The notes under the pieces are model-generated. The model was not told where the DNA came from. It saw nothing but the letters and a program-made list of their open reading frames with translations, and did not search any database. Below, one piece after another: positions 1 through 7,802 of a DNA stretch of 22,693 nucleotides. The first letter of the stretch is position 1, and each line of letters begins with the position of its first letter. Location: NCBI GenBank assembly GCA_964579675.1, contig CAZOIA010000090.1:1-22693 (forward strand), given 5' to 3'. Source of the stretch: CAZOIA01 sp964579675 (GTDB lineage: Bacteria; Planctomycetota; Phycisphaerae; UBA1845; PWPN01). Made by a program: the position numbers and the translations under genes.

Positions 1-50
1 GGTGCCGTCCCCTTCTCCGCCCGAAGGTCCCCGCCGGAACTGTCACGCAC

Positions 51-64
51 CCGGCCTTTGCCGG
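51..64. terminator. short GC hairpin after the dockerin-protein gene
   Basis: A 5-bp perfect stem (CCGGC/GCCGG) with a 4-base loop lies about 10 bases beyond the stop codon of the minus-strand gene ending at 75. There is no clear T-run on either strand, so it is at best a weak or factor-assisted terminator. It is reported for its position. Confidence 0.25.
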
Positions 65-74
65 CGGTAGGACC

Positions 75-1487
75 TCAGTCGTCGCACTGGGGGTCGGCGG
101 GCGTGTTCGCCCCCGACTGGCACGCGCGAAAGACCGCAAAGTCGTACAGGTCCACGTCGCCGTCACCGCTGAAGTCGGCCGGGACGCAGTCTCCGGTCGG
201 CGGCACACCCGGGCCGGTATAGCACACCTGAAACAACCCGAAGTCTTCCTGATCGACGTCAGCGTCACCATCCAGGTCGGGCTTCACCGTCTCCACGGTC
301 ACGGTGACCGCAATCGTTTGCGGGCTGTTGTATGCGTTCCCGGTCACCGTGATCACCGCCTGGTGAGCCCCGACGGGCAGGCTGCTGACGCTGTAGCTGA
401 CGGTGATCGGATCCGCCTCGCCGGTGGATGAACCGCTGGCGGGGAGCGAATCGAGCCAGCCGACGTCGTCGGTGATCCCGTAGTTGAGCGTGTCGGTACC
501 GCCATTGGCCACGTCAAAAGTGTCGTTGGACAGGTTGTTGCCGATCCATACCGACCGGGCGATCGTTTCCGTGCTGAGAACGATCTTCGGACCGGGTGGC
601 TCCTCGAGGGTCGCAAGACCGTCCAGGTTCCAGCTAGGCGTAGTGAAGAGCTGTTGGGCCGAGCCCGTTGAAGGGTCGAATTCCCAGATGCCGTTGTGCG
701 CGGGGTTGGTGTTCCCCGGGCTGGCCACCCATATCTTGTCCTCCATCCAGTCCATGCCCTTGGGCTTGAACGGAACGGGGAACTCGGCAACCTTCAGGCC
801 GTCCGGATCGGTTGGATCGTAAGTGGGGTTGTCAAAGAGCCGGGAGACGTCGAGCTTGTAGATTCGGCTGTCGCCCCAGTCGGAGTGCCACAGCCACCCA
901 TGGCCGCCGCCGGGCTCCCACAGCAGCCCCTGCGCGATGGAACCCGGAATGTTGGCCTTCCCCGCTGCCCCCACCGGGCCGGCACCGACAAACGGCGCGA
1001 TCCGAGCACCCGTGAGTGGATCCACCCGGGTCAGCATGTTGCCCGCCAGGCCGTCCCGCACCGCACTGACCCAGAGACTCACCCCATCCCACGCCATGCC
1101 TTCGAGAAACCCTCCAAAAGCTTCACCGGGAAAGGTCGGGGTGATGAGTCCCGGCGGGTCGTCGATCGCGCCGGTCTCCTTGTCGATCCGTCTCGCCCCG
1201 TCCGGGTCCTGATCGGGCTCGTCCTTCACCACGCACCAGAGGCGCTGCTGGTCGTCGAAGCTCAACTCATCGAGGAACGCCCCGGCCGGACTGGGCAAGG
1301 TGTTAAGGATGTAGACGTCACTGCCGTCGGGGCCGGATGGATTGTGGTTGATCGGGTCAATCTCAAGGATGCGGTTGTTGAAACCGTGATTGTCGCCCTG
1401 GTCGGCGATCCAGACCCGCGGCTGAGCCCACGTGGTCACCGCTGCAAACGTCAGAGCTACGGCTACGAATCCAACCCGGTAAGGCAT
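75..1487 (-). CDS. secreted beta-propeller-like protein with BACON-type and dockerin-type C-terminal domains
   Basis: This 470-residue protein is probably exported and acts outside the cytoplasm. Residues 1-21 form a signal peptide (MPYRVGFVAVALTF, then a TWAQ cleavage region). Residues 22-300 contain spaced blade-like motifs (RVWIADQGDN, LWCVVKDE, GMAWDGVSLWVSA, GMDWMEDKIWVAS) resembling SMP-30/NHL-type propellers. Residues 301-398 look like a BACON or BACON-like immunoglobulin fold (SVWIGNNLSNDTFDVAN, WLDSLPASGSS, LPVGAHQAVITVTG). Residues 404-470 hold two Ca-binding loops, DLDGDADVDQEDF and DFSGDGDVDLYDF, with paired cysteines, as in the dockerin-like tails of many Phycisphaerae secreted proteins. 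The ATG at 1487 has a GAGGGG Shine-Dalgarno with long spacing. No cohesin or enzyme active site is visible, so the substrate is unknown. The domain calls are by eye; the signal peptide and dockerin loops are the firmest. Confidence 0.85.
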   Translation of the reverse strand: MPYRVGFVAVALTFAAVTTWAQPRVWIADQGDNHGFNNRILEIDPINHNPSGPDGSDVYILNTLPSPAGAFLDELSFDDQQRLWCVVKDEPDQDPDGARRIDKETGAIDDPPGLITPTFPGEAFGGFLEGMAWDGVSLWVSAVRDGLAGNMLTRVDPLTGARIAPFVGAGPVGAAGKANIPGSIAQGLLWEPGGGHGWLWHSDWGDSRIYKLDVSRLFDNPTYDPTDPDGLKVAEFPVPFKPKGMDWMEDKIWVASPGNTNPAHNGIWEFDPSTGSAQQLFTTPSWNLDGLATLEEPPGPKIVLSTETIARSVWIGNNLSNDTFDVANGGTDTLNYGITDDVGWLDSLPASGSSTGEADPITVSYSVSSLPVGAHQAVITVTGNAYNSPQTIAVTVTVETVKPDLDGDADVDQEDFGLFQVCYTGPGVPPTGDCVPADFSGDGDVDLYDFAVFRACQSGANTPADPQCDD

Positions 1488-1621
1488 GGGGCAGTTCCCC
1501 TCGGCGCGACCGCGCTTAACTTATTGCCTGACAAATGATTAGGGTAAGCGTCAAGCCGCCTCCGCGATCGGACGACGCGCAGTCCCCAGGTACTCTACGC
1601 TAGCAATTCACACCCGCGGAG

Positions 1622-4144
1622 TCAAATGTCGTCGTCGTAGAGCATGTCCGGTATGCCCTCACCCTCCAGGACCCTGGCCCGCAGGCGGGATGCTTCCTGT
1701 TCCTTGAGGGCCTGCCATTCGTCGGCGGTGATCAGCACTTCCCGCGCCTGGCTGCCCTTGTACTCGCCCACGAGGCCGGCGGCGGCCATTTCTTCGATCA
1801 ACCGGCTAGCCCGCGAATAGCCGACGGTCAGCCGGCGCTGGAGGAGACTCACGCTGCCCCGGCCGGTTTCGAGCACGATATCCACCGCCCTCTCGAACAG
1901 CTCGTCACGCGGGCCGTCAGCCGAAAAGTCCTCTTTCCCGATCTGCATGAGCTCGGGATGAAACTCGGGACCGGTCTTGTCGTTCAGGAATCCGATGACC
2001 CTTTTGAGTTCGGGGTCCTCCAGGTAGGTCCCCTGGGCACGGACCAGCTTCGAGGATCCGGGCGGCAGGTACAGCATGTCGCCCTGGCCCATGAGGACCT
2101 CGGCCCCGTTCTGGTCGAGCACGATCCGGGAATCCATCCGCGAGGCGACCCGGAACGCGATCCGGCAGGGCAGGTTGCTCTTGATCAGACCGGTGACGAT
2201 TTTCGCTTCCGGGCGCTGGGTGGCGACGATGATGTGGATGCCGACGGCCCGGCTCTTCTGCGCGAGCCGCGACAGGTGCAGTTCAACCTCCTTGGCCGAC
2301 AACATCATCATGTCCGCCAGCTCGTCGATGATGATGATCACGTACGGCAGGTGCAGCGGGATCTGGGTCCGCTCCTCGTCCGTCGTCGGCTGGAAGCGCT
2401 CGTACTTCTCTTCTTTGCTCAGGCGGTTGTAGGCGGCGATGTTGCGGGCCCTGGCCTCAGAAAGCAGGGCGTAGCGCTCGTCCATCTTCACCGTCGCCCA
2501 CTCGAGGATCTTCTCTGCTCGCTCTGTCTCCGTCACGATAGGACACATGAGGTGCGGCACTTCACGAAAGTTACTCATCTCGACCATCTTCGGATCGACC
2601 AGGATCAGCTTGACCACGTCGGGTCGTTGCGTCATCAGGATCGACGTGATGATCGAGTTAATGCACACGCTCTTGCCCGAGCCGGTGGTGCCGGCGATGA
2701 GCAGGTGGGGCATCCGGGTCAGGTCCTCGACCAGCGCCCCGCCGCTCGCGTCCTTGCCGAGATACAGCGGCAGGGCCATCGTCCGCCCCTGCTGACCCGC
2801 CACCGTCATCAGCTCTTTCAGCCGGACCATTTCCTTGTCCAGGTTCGGGACCTCGATACCGATAGTGTTCTTGCCCGGGATCGGGGCCACCACCCGCACG
2901 CTCGGGGCCCGCAGAGCCCGGGCGATGTCGTTCCACAGCGATGCAATCTGGCTCACCTTGATCCCCGGGGCGACCTGGAGCTCGAACATCGTGATCACCG
3001 GACCGGTATCGATCTCCACAACGTTGGCTTCGATCCGGTACTCCTGAAGGGTTCGTTCGAGCACTTTCGCCTTCTCTCGGACCATCGCCTCCTGCCGCGA
3101 GCTGAAGTGGTATTCCGGGTCGCGCAGCATCGAAAGCGGCGGGAACTCCCATTCGCTCAACTCGGCGGGATAAGGCTTGGCGGGGACGACCGCGGCCGGC
3201 GCTGCCGGCGCCTTCGGCGGAGCGGCGAAGTTGACGACCATCTTCGGCTCCGGTGCGAGGGGTTCGTTGGACGCGTCGTCGTCGGGCACCCCGGGTGCCC
3301 GTTCGTCCTCTATTTCCCTCTCGTGGGTTGTTTCGGCGTCAGCGTCGGCCGGTTCAGGAGCCAGGGCGTCGGGGTCTGGGGTCGCCTGTTCGTGGTCGAG
3401 GGCGGGCGCTGGCTTGACGATCACGCGACCGGGGTTGATCTTGAGGCCCGGCGACCGTGCCGCCCGGGAAGCAGGGGCTTCGGCAGCGGGTTCGGGCCCG
3501 GCCGGGAAGGCAAGCCTGCCCATAACCCGCCGAAGCGGCTGCACGAACGACGACACGCCCCGGGCGGCCGGGACCGCCGTCCCCGCCAGCTCGCCGAGCC
3601 GCCCCCGCCGTGTCCGGACGGCTGCCGGCAGTTTCAGCATGAATTCCTCAGCGGTGAACAACATCCCGACCACCGCGCAGTAGCCGAGGATCGGTATCGC
3701 CAGCCAATTGACCAGATGCTGCAGCCAGGAGGCGATCACGTAGCCGAGGACGCCCCCACGCGATTCCGGCCAGCATGCGGGTGCTGACGCGGTCGCGATG
3801 TGGGCGACGGCCGAGGTGACGACAATGAGCAAGCCGATCCCGAGAACCCGCTGCCACAGCGACGGGAGGCGGCCCTGCCAGGCAAGCACGGCGATGGCCA
3901 GCGTCAGGCCCGCCACCGCCGCGTATGCCCCCCAACCGAAGTAAACAAACATATGATAGGCGACCCAGGCACCGGCCCGGCCCCCGGCGTTGTGGGCCTG
4001 CTGGGGGTGCGGCCAGACGTGCGGGTTGGGGGCATCGACAGGGTTGAAGCTGAAAACGGCCAGCCACAGGAATGCACAGATGATCAGGGCAAGTAGGATC
4101 AGGCACCCTCGAATGACCTGCACACGCTGTTGCGTCCTTGTCAT
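1622..4144 (-). CDS. ftsK: DNA translocase FtsK/SpoIIIE family
   Basis: FtsK is a septum-associated, ATP-driven double-stranded DNA pump that clears and aligns chromosome termini at division. The predicted protein has 840 residues. About four hydrophobic segments lie in residues 10-175, starting with CLILLALIICAFLWLAV. A Pro/Ala/Glu-rich linker covers roughly residues 205-345. The motor follows, with Walker A GTTGSGKS at 485-492 and Walker B IIIIIDELADMMM. The C-terminal gamma winged helix (GSVSLLQRRLTVGYSRASRLIEE region) is the KOPS-reading domain in the family. The frame is open to 4243, but the ATG at 4144 has GGAGGAG nine bases upstream, and the residues before it look non-native. The ATG at 4153 sits directly on that site and is less likely. 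The linker is short compared with Escherichia coli FtsK. The gene diverges from dapL. Family assignment is certain; the start is probable. Confidence 0.97.
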   Translation of the reverse strand: MTRTQQRVQVIRGCLILLALIICAFLWLAVFSFNPVDAPNPHVWPHPQQAHNAGGRAGAWVAYHMFVYFGWGAYAAVAGLTLAIAVLAWQGRLPSLWQRVLGIGLLIVVTSAVAHIATASAPACWPESRGGVLGYVIASWLQHLVNWLAIPILGYCAVVGMLFTAEEFMLKLPAAVRTRRGRLGELAGTAVPAARGVSSFVQPLRRVMGRLAFPAGPEPAAEAPASRAARSPGLKINPGRVIVKPAPALDHEQATPDPDALAPEPADADAETTHEREIEDERAPGVPDDDASNEPLAPEPKMVVNFAAPPKAPAAPAAVVPAKPYPAELSEWEFPPLSMLRDPEYHFSSRQEAMVREKAKVLERTLQEYRIEANVVEIDTGPVITMFELQVAPGIKVSQIASLWNDIARALRAPSVRVVAPIPGKNTIGIEVPNLDKEMVRLKELMTVAGQQGRTMALPLYLGKDASGGALVEDLTRMPHLLIAGTTGSGKSVCINSIITSILMTQRPDVVKLILVDPKMVEMSNFREVPHLMCPIVTETERAEKILEWATVKMDERYALLSEARARNIAAYNRLSKEEKYERFQPTTDEERTQIPLHLPYVIIIIDELADMMMLSAKEVELHLSRLAQKSRAVGIHIIVATQRPEAKIVTGLIKSNLPCRIAFRVASRMDSRIVLDQNGAEVLMGQGDMLYLPPGSSKLVRAQGTYLEDPELKRVIGFLNDKTGPEFHPELMQIGKEDFSADGPRDELFERAVDIVLETGRGSVSLLQRRLTVGYSRASRLIEEMAAAGLVGEYKGSQAREVLITADEWQALKEQEASRLRARVLEGEGIPDMLYDDDI

Positions 4145-4410
4145 GCGTGGCATCTCCTCCGTGATACGCGGCCGCCATGATAGCCGCTGCGGCTCTTGGC
4201 GCACACCCCTTCCGCGGGCTGCATGACGGCCGAATGCTCTCATATCGGCGGATCGGCAGCGCCGGCTCTACGCGAAGTCACGCCGGAACGAGGCCATTCG
4301 GGTCGGGTCACCAGCCCTCCCGCCGATGCCCCGGGCCGCGATGACTCGCCCGCCATTCTCCATTGATCCGGTACGAGGGCCGGTCCCAGCCCACGCGGGC
4401 AGGTAGAGGT

Positions 4411-4492
4411 CCAGACGCTAACCGCGTAAGGCGACGCCGGCCGCTCCCGGGACACCCGCCACTCCACTCACCGGCGGCGTCCGCTTGTCTGG
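4411..4492 (+). repeat. nested inverted repeats upstream of dapL
   Basis: CCAGAC (4411-4416) pairs with GTCTGG (4487-4492). Inside this, GACGCCG (4433-4439) pairs with CGGCGTC (4475-4481). A small ACGC/GCGT hairpin lies at 4414-4426. Nested pairing of this kind can form a structured RNA leader or a regulator-binding region ahead of dapL, but GC-rich DNA also produces such pairings by chance. No known riboswitch was recognised. Confidence 0.3.
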
Positions 4493-4513
4493 GCGCTTCG
4501 CTCATGTTATCCG
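4485..4513 (+). promoter_or_regulatory. possible dapL promoter
   Basis: TTGTCT (4485-4490, 4 of 6 matches to the -35 consensus) is followed after 17 bases by TATCCG (4508-4513, 3 of 6 matches to the -10). Transcription would start near 4520, about 53 bases before the dapL ATG. It overlaps the right arm of the nested inverted repeat. The -10 is weak. Confidence 0.3.
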
Positions 4514-4572
4514 TATGCCGTACATGCAAGACACGGTGGGCAGAACCCACCATGTCGAGGAAGAACGGACGA

Positions 4573-5838
4573 ATGAGCGATCCCTGTTTCCAGACGTTGT
4601 TTGCCGACCGGATCGGCGGGGCCCGCTACGGCAAGGGCACCGCCATCTACAAGTTCGAGAGGATCAAGCGGGCCAAACGCGCCGCAATTGAGGATTTCCC
4701 GGATCGACCGCTGCTGGACTTCGGCATCGGCGAGAACGACGAGATGGCTCCCGAATCCGCCCGGAACGTCCTGAAGACCGAGATCGACCGGCTCGAGAAC
4801 CGTGGCTACGCCGACAACGGGATTCAGCAATACAAGGACGCAGCGGCAGCGTTCCTGAAACGGGAGTTCGGCGTCTCCGTCGATCCGGCGAGGGAGGTCA
4901 ATCATTGCATCGGGTCCAAGACCGCCCTGGCCATGCTGCCGGCGGCGTTCATCAATCCGGGCGACATCACGCTGATGACGGCGCCCGGTTATCCGGTGGC
5001 CGGCACCCACACCCAATACTACGGGGGCGTTGTCTACGAGATGCCGCTGCGGGAAGAGAACGCCTTCCTGCCCGATCTCGATGCGATCCCCGCCGACGTC
5101 CGCCGCCGGGCCAAGCTGATGATGCTCAATTACCCTAACAGCCCGACCGGTGCCCTGGCCGACGAGGCGTTCTTCGCCCGCGTCGTTGACTTCGCCAAGG
5201 CCAACAACGTCGTCGTCGTGCACGATGCCGCCCACATCATGCTGACCTATGGCCGCAAACCCCTGAGTTTCCTCCAGGTTGACGGGGCCAGGGATGTGGG
5301 CGTCGAGGTCCACTCGATGAGCAAGGGTTTCCACATGATCGGGTGGCGGCTCGGGTTCGTGGCTGGTCATGAGCGGATCGTTCGGGCCCTGGCTGACGTG
5401 AAGGACAACAGCGACAGCGGGCAGTTCATCGCGATCCAGAAAGCCGCCGCCGCCGCCCTGGCGGACCCGGCGATACCGGTCCGCGTGCGGGCCAAGTACG
5501 AGCGGCGCCTGCGCAAACTTGTCGCGGCACTCAACGACGTCGGCTGGCACGCCCGGATGCCGGGTGGAACCTACTTCCTCTACGTGCCCAGCCCGCGGGG
5601 CGTCGAGGGCGGTCCGGCGTTTGCAACCGCCGAGGACGCCTCCCAGTTCCTGATCCGCCAGCGGTCGATCTCCACCGTGCCCTGGGATGATGCCGGTGCC
5701 TATCTGCGGTTCTCGGTCACCTACCAGGCACCGGGCGAGGCGGACGAGGACGCGTTGATGCACGAACTCAAGCGCCGCCTCGCCCAGGATCGGTTCGTGT
5801 GGCAGGAGACGGCCTATCCCCAGGCAAGTTCCGAATGA
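4573..5838 (+). CDS. dapL: LL-diaminopimelate aminotransferase (DapL)
   Basis: DapL is a PLP-dependent class I/II aminotransferase. It converts tetrahydrodipicolinate directly to LL-diaminopimelate with glutamate as amino donor, bypassing the acylated intermediates of the classical lysine and peptidoglycan-precursor route. The protein has 421 residues, typical of the family. Visible motifs are an N-terminal ARYGKGTAIYKFERIKRAK segment, LLDFGIGENDEMAPES, ENRGYADNGIQQYKDA, NYPNSPTGA, the HDAAH aspartate that contacts PLP, and SMSKGFHMIGWR with the Schiff-base lysine K251. The ATG at 4573 has GAGGAAG nine bases upstream. The ATG at 4552 lacks a site, and the open frame back to 4363 is non-native sequence. 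An ABC ATPase gene follows after 113 bases. A related aminotransferase of other specificity is possible but less likely given the full motif set. Confidence 0.92.
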   Translation: MSDPCFQTLFADRIGGARYGKGTAIYKFERIKRAKRAAIEDFPDRPLLDFGIGENDEMAPESARNVLKTEIDRLENRGYADNGIQQYKDAAAAFLKREFGVSVDPAREVNHCIGSKTALAMLPAAFINPGDITLMTAPGYPVAGTHTQYYGGVVYEMPLREENAFLPDLDAIPADVRRRAKLMMLNYPNSPTGALADEAFFARVVDFAKANNVVVVHDAAHIMLTYGRKPLSFLQVDGARDVGVEVHSMSKGFHMIGWRLGFVAGHERIVRALADVKDNSDSGQFIAIQKAAAAALADPAIPVRVRAKYERRLRKLVAALNDVGWHARMPGGTYFLYVPSPRGVEGGPAFATAEDASQFLIRQRSISTVPWDDAGAYLRFSVTYQAPGEADEDALMHELKRRLAQDRFVWQETAYPQASSE

Positions 5839-5871
5839 TTCTGGTCGCCCCCCGAGTCGTCGGATGCGTGA

Positions 5872-5885
5872 AGCCGCGAGCGGCT
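5872..5885. terminator. hairpin downstream of dapL
   Basis: AGCCG and CGGCT pair around a CGAG loop (5872-5885, extendable by one pair) 33 bases after the dapL stop. There is no T-run. It could be a weak terminator or mRNA-end hairpin separating dapL from the ABC transporter genes. Confidence 0.3.
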
Positions 5886-5939
5886 GCGCGCCCGGACGCT
5901 TGACCTGCCGGAGCTGCTGCACGATAGCCTGTTGCCCGT

Positions 5940-5945
5940 TACAAT
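5940..5945 (+). promoter_or_regulatory. -10-like TACAAT just upstream of the ABC ATPase start
   Basis: TACAAT (5 of 6 matches to the -10 consensus) ends six bases before the ATG at 5952, and no Shine-Dalgarno is visible there. Transcription from it would begin at or very near the ATG and give a leaderless message. No good -35 sits at the usual distance; TTGACC at 5900-5905 is 34 bases away. This is inferred from spacing alone. Confidence 0.3.
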
Positions 5946-5951
5946 CCCCGC

Positions 5952-6722
5952 ATGTCCGTCGAGGCGGATCGATTGACGGTGAATCGGTTGGGCAGATGCG
6001 TCCTGCGTGATGTGTCGGTCCGGATCGACGACGGCGAGTGCGTTTCGATTGTCGGGCCAAACGGCGCAGGCAAATCCACGCTGATGGCCGCCCTGCTGGG
6101 TCTGTTGCCCACCGCCCGGGGAACCGCCCTTCTCGATGGGACGCCGGTCAACCGGCTCCGCCGCCGCGACATCGCCCGCAAGATCGCCTACGTGCCGCAG
6201 ATCCACGACGGCTACATGGGATTCCGCGTGCGCGACGTCGTCGAAGCGGGGCGGTATGCCTACGTCGATCCGCTCGATCCGTTGTCCGAGGCGGATCAAC
6301 GAGCGGTCGCCGAGGCGGTGGCCGCCTGCAGGATCGGCGATCTGCTCGATCGTCCGGTCCAGACGTTGTCCGGAGGTGAACGCCAGAAGGCCTGGATCGC
6401 CGCCGCCCTGGCTCAGCAGACGCCGGCCATGTTCCTCGACGAGCCCACCAATGCCCTCGATCCCGCCCACCAGGCCGACTTGATCCGAATCATGCGCCAG
6501 TTCGCCCGAGCGGGCCATACGCTTCTGGTGATCTGTCACGATCTCAACCTGGCCCTTGCTCTGGCCGGCCGCGTCATCGCGATCCGCCGGGGTACTGTCG
6601 CTTTCGACGGGCCGATCGATTCACTCCTGGACCCGTATCGTCTCAAGGACCTCTTTGCTACCGACTTCGTTCTGCACCGCGACCCGGAGGGCGAGGCCGC
6701 GTCTATTCAACTGCGGGTTTGA
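5952..6722 (+). CDS. ABC transporter ATP-binding protein, iron-siderophore/heme/cobalamin (FecE/BtuD) type
   Basis: This is the cytoplasmic ATPase of an importer, 256 residues, full length for the family. It has Walker A GPNGAGKST at 35-43, a Q-loop in YVPQIHDG, the signature LSGGERQKAWIAAALAQ from residue 139, Walker B AMFLDEPTNALD with the D-loop, and the H-loop in LLVICHDLNLALA. These features place it with ATPases that pair with FecCD-type permeases for ferric siderophores, heme or vitamin B12. The permease gene starts nine bases after its stop, so the two are co-transcribed. The ATG at 5952 has no obvious ribosome-binding site but a TACAAT box just upstream. Substrate cannot be told from the sequence. 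Confidence 0.93.
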   Translation: MSVEADRLTVNRLGRCVLRDVSVRIDDGECVSIVGPNGAGKSTLMAALLGLLPTARGTALLDGTPVNRLRRRDIARKIAYVPQIHDGYMGFRVRDVVEAGRYAYVDPLDPLSEADQRAVAEAVAACRIGDLLDRPVQTLSGGERQKAWIAAALAQQTPAMFLDEPTNALDPAHQADLIRIMRQFARAGHTLLVICHDLNLALALAGRVIAIRRGTVAFDGPIDSLLDPYRLKDLFATDFVLHRDPEGEAASIQLRV

Positions 6723-6731
6723 GGGCACCTG

Positions 6732-7763
6732 ATGACCCATCGCCACCGAAACGTGTACGTGATTCTCCCGGCCGCTTGGGTCGTCGTGGCCGTGCTCTCA
6801 CTGGCGTTGGGAACCACCGGCGTCTCTGTGTCAGATTACTGGCGTCAGGCGTCTGCCTCCCAGGGCCCGTTCAAGGAGTTCATGAAGCTTCTGGCCGAGC
6901 TGCCGCTGCCCCGGCTCGCGATCGGGACCCTGGCGGGAGCGTCGCTCGCGATGGCCGGGGCGATGTTCCAGTCGATGTTTCGCAATCCGCTGGCCTCGCC
7001 CTACACCCTGGGCGTATCAAGCGGGGCGTCCCTCGGAGCGGCGATCGTGATCATGTCGGTGGGGGGCGGGTTGTGGTACGGGCTGCCGATGGTGGGGGTG
7101 GCGGCTTTTGCGGGCGCATTGATCTGCGTCACCATCGTTTACCTGGTGGCCAGCTTGAGACAGGACCAGTCGATTGGCACGTTGCTGCTGGCCGGCATCA
7201 CCATCGGGTTCATCTGCTCGGCGCTGATCGTGTCGGCGTTGTTCCTCGCCGAGCGGCACGATATGAGCGCCATTCTTCAGTGGATGATGGGTTCGCTTCA
7301 GGTGGTCGGGTTCGAGCCCGTGTATGAATCCCTGGCCATGGCGGCCCTGGCCAGCGGCGTGGCCATCTACCTGCACCGCGACCTCGATCTGCTCATGATG
7401 GGTGAAATCGTCGCTGCCAGCCGGGGCGTGTCCGTGCGCCGATCGCGATTCCTGATCTACTTTGCCGCCTCGCTGCTGACGGCGGCGATCGTCGCCCATT
7501 GCGGGCCGATCGGGTTCGTCGGGCTCATGGTGCCCCACATCGCCCGGTTCCTCGTCGGGCCGACGCACCGACATCTGCTCCCTGCCTCCGCGCTGGTCGG
7601 AGCCGTCTTTCTGCCGTTCTGTGACCTGCTGGCACGCAATGCCATGTGGTGGCTGCAGGGCGGATCCCGCCAGCTCCCCGTCGGCGTGCTCACCAATCTC
7701 GTCGGCGGCTGCTTCTTCCTCTATCTGCTCCTCACCCGGCGCAATGATCGCCCGATCGGTTAG
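6732..7763 (+). CDS. FecCD-family ABC transporter permease
   Basis: This 343-residue inner-membrane permease has many hydrophobic helices, consistent with the usual ten. Family-typical segments are LPLPRLAIGTLAGASLAMAG, MFQSMFRNPLASPYTLGVSSGAS and GPIGFVGLMVPHIARFLVG, the last being near the ATPase coupling region. The C-terminal PVGVLTNLVGGCFFLYLL helix is also typical. It would form a homodimer with two copies of the preceding ATPase to import a metal chelate, heme or corrinoid. The ATG is nine bases after the upstream stop, with a GAGGG site overlapping that stop, indicating translational coupling. The next gene is convergent, so no periplasmic substrate-binding protein or outer-membrane receptor is linked in this window. 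Confidence 0.94.
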   Translation: MTHRHRNVYVILPAAWVVVAVLSLALGTTGVSVSDYWRQASASQGPFKEFMKLLAELPLPRLAIGTLAGASLAMAGAMFQSMFRNPLASPYTLGVSSGASLGAAIVIMSVGGGLWYGLPMVGVAAFAGALICVTIVYLVASLRQDQSIGTLLLAGITIGFICSALIVSALFLAERHDMSAILQWMMGSLQVVGFEPVYESLAMAALASGVAIYLHRDLDLLMMGEIVAASRGVSVRRSRFLIYFAASLLTAAIVAHCGPIGFVGLMVPHIARFLVGPTHRHLLPASALVGAVFLPFCDLLARNAMWWLQGGSRQLPVGVLTNLVGGCFFLYLLLTRRNDRPIG

Positions 7764-7802
7764 CTAGTCCCCTTTCGCACTGCGGGCGGGGGCCGCGCTG
7801 CG

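Larger units (their letters stand above)
4145..4572. other. 428-base divergent intergenic region between ftsK and dapL
   Basis: No convincing gene lies between the two starts. Open frames run through it on both strands, but they have arginine- and proline-rich compositions typical of GC-rich non-coding DNA. It must hold the promoters for ftsK (leftward) and dapL (rightward). The right half contains nested inverted repeats (4411-4492) and a weak promoter-like pair, listed separately. On the minus strand TATCAT at 4177-4182 could be an ftsK -10 box, but no good -35 accompanies it. I looked for a lysine-riboswitch core and a tRNA and saw neither. Confidence 0.6.

Noticed and set aside
1958..3787. 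609-codon open frame antisense to ftsK
   Set aside because: It is rich in Arg, His, Asp and Gly with no domain pattern, and lies fully inside an unambiguous ftsK. GC-rich third positions create such frames.
4145..4572. Possible lysine riboswitch or tRNA upstream of dapL
   Set aside because: No lysine-riboswitch core or tRNA arms could be matched; only simple inverted repeats are present.
5839..5951. Possible cobalamin riboswitch ahead of the ABC transporter
   Set aside because: The 113-base spacer is too short for the usual element and no B12-box-like sequence was seen.
4507..6060. 517-codon minus-strand open frame over dapL
   Set aside because: dapL on the plus strand has every catalytic motif; the antisense translation is compositionally biased and featureless.
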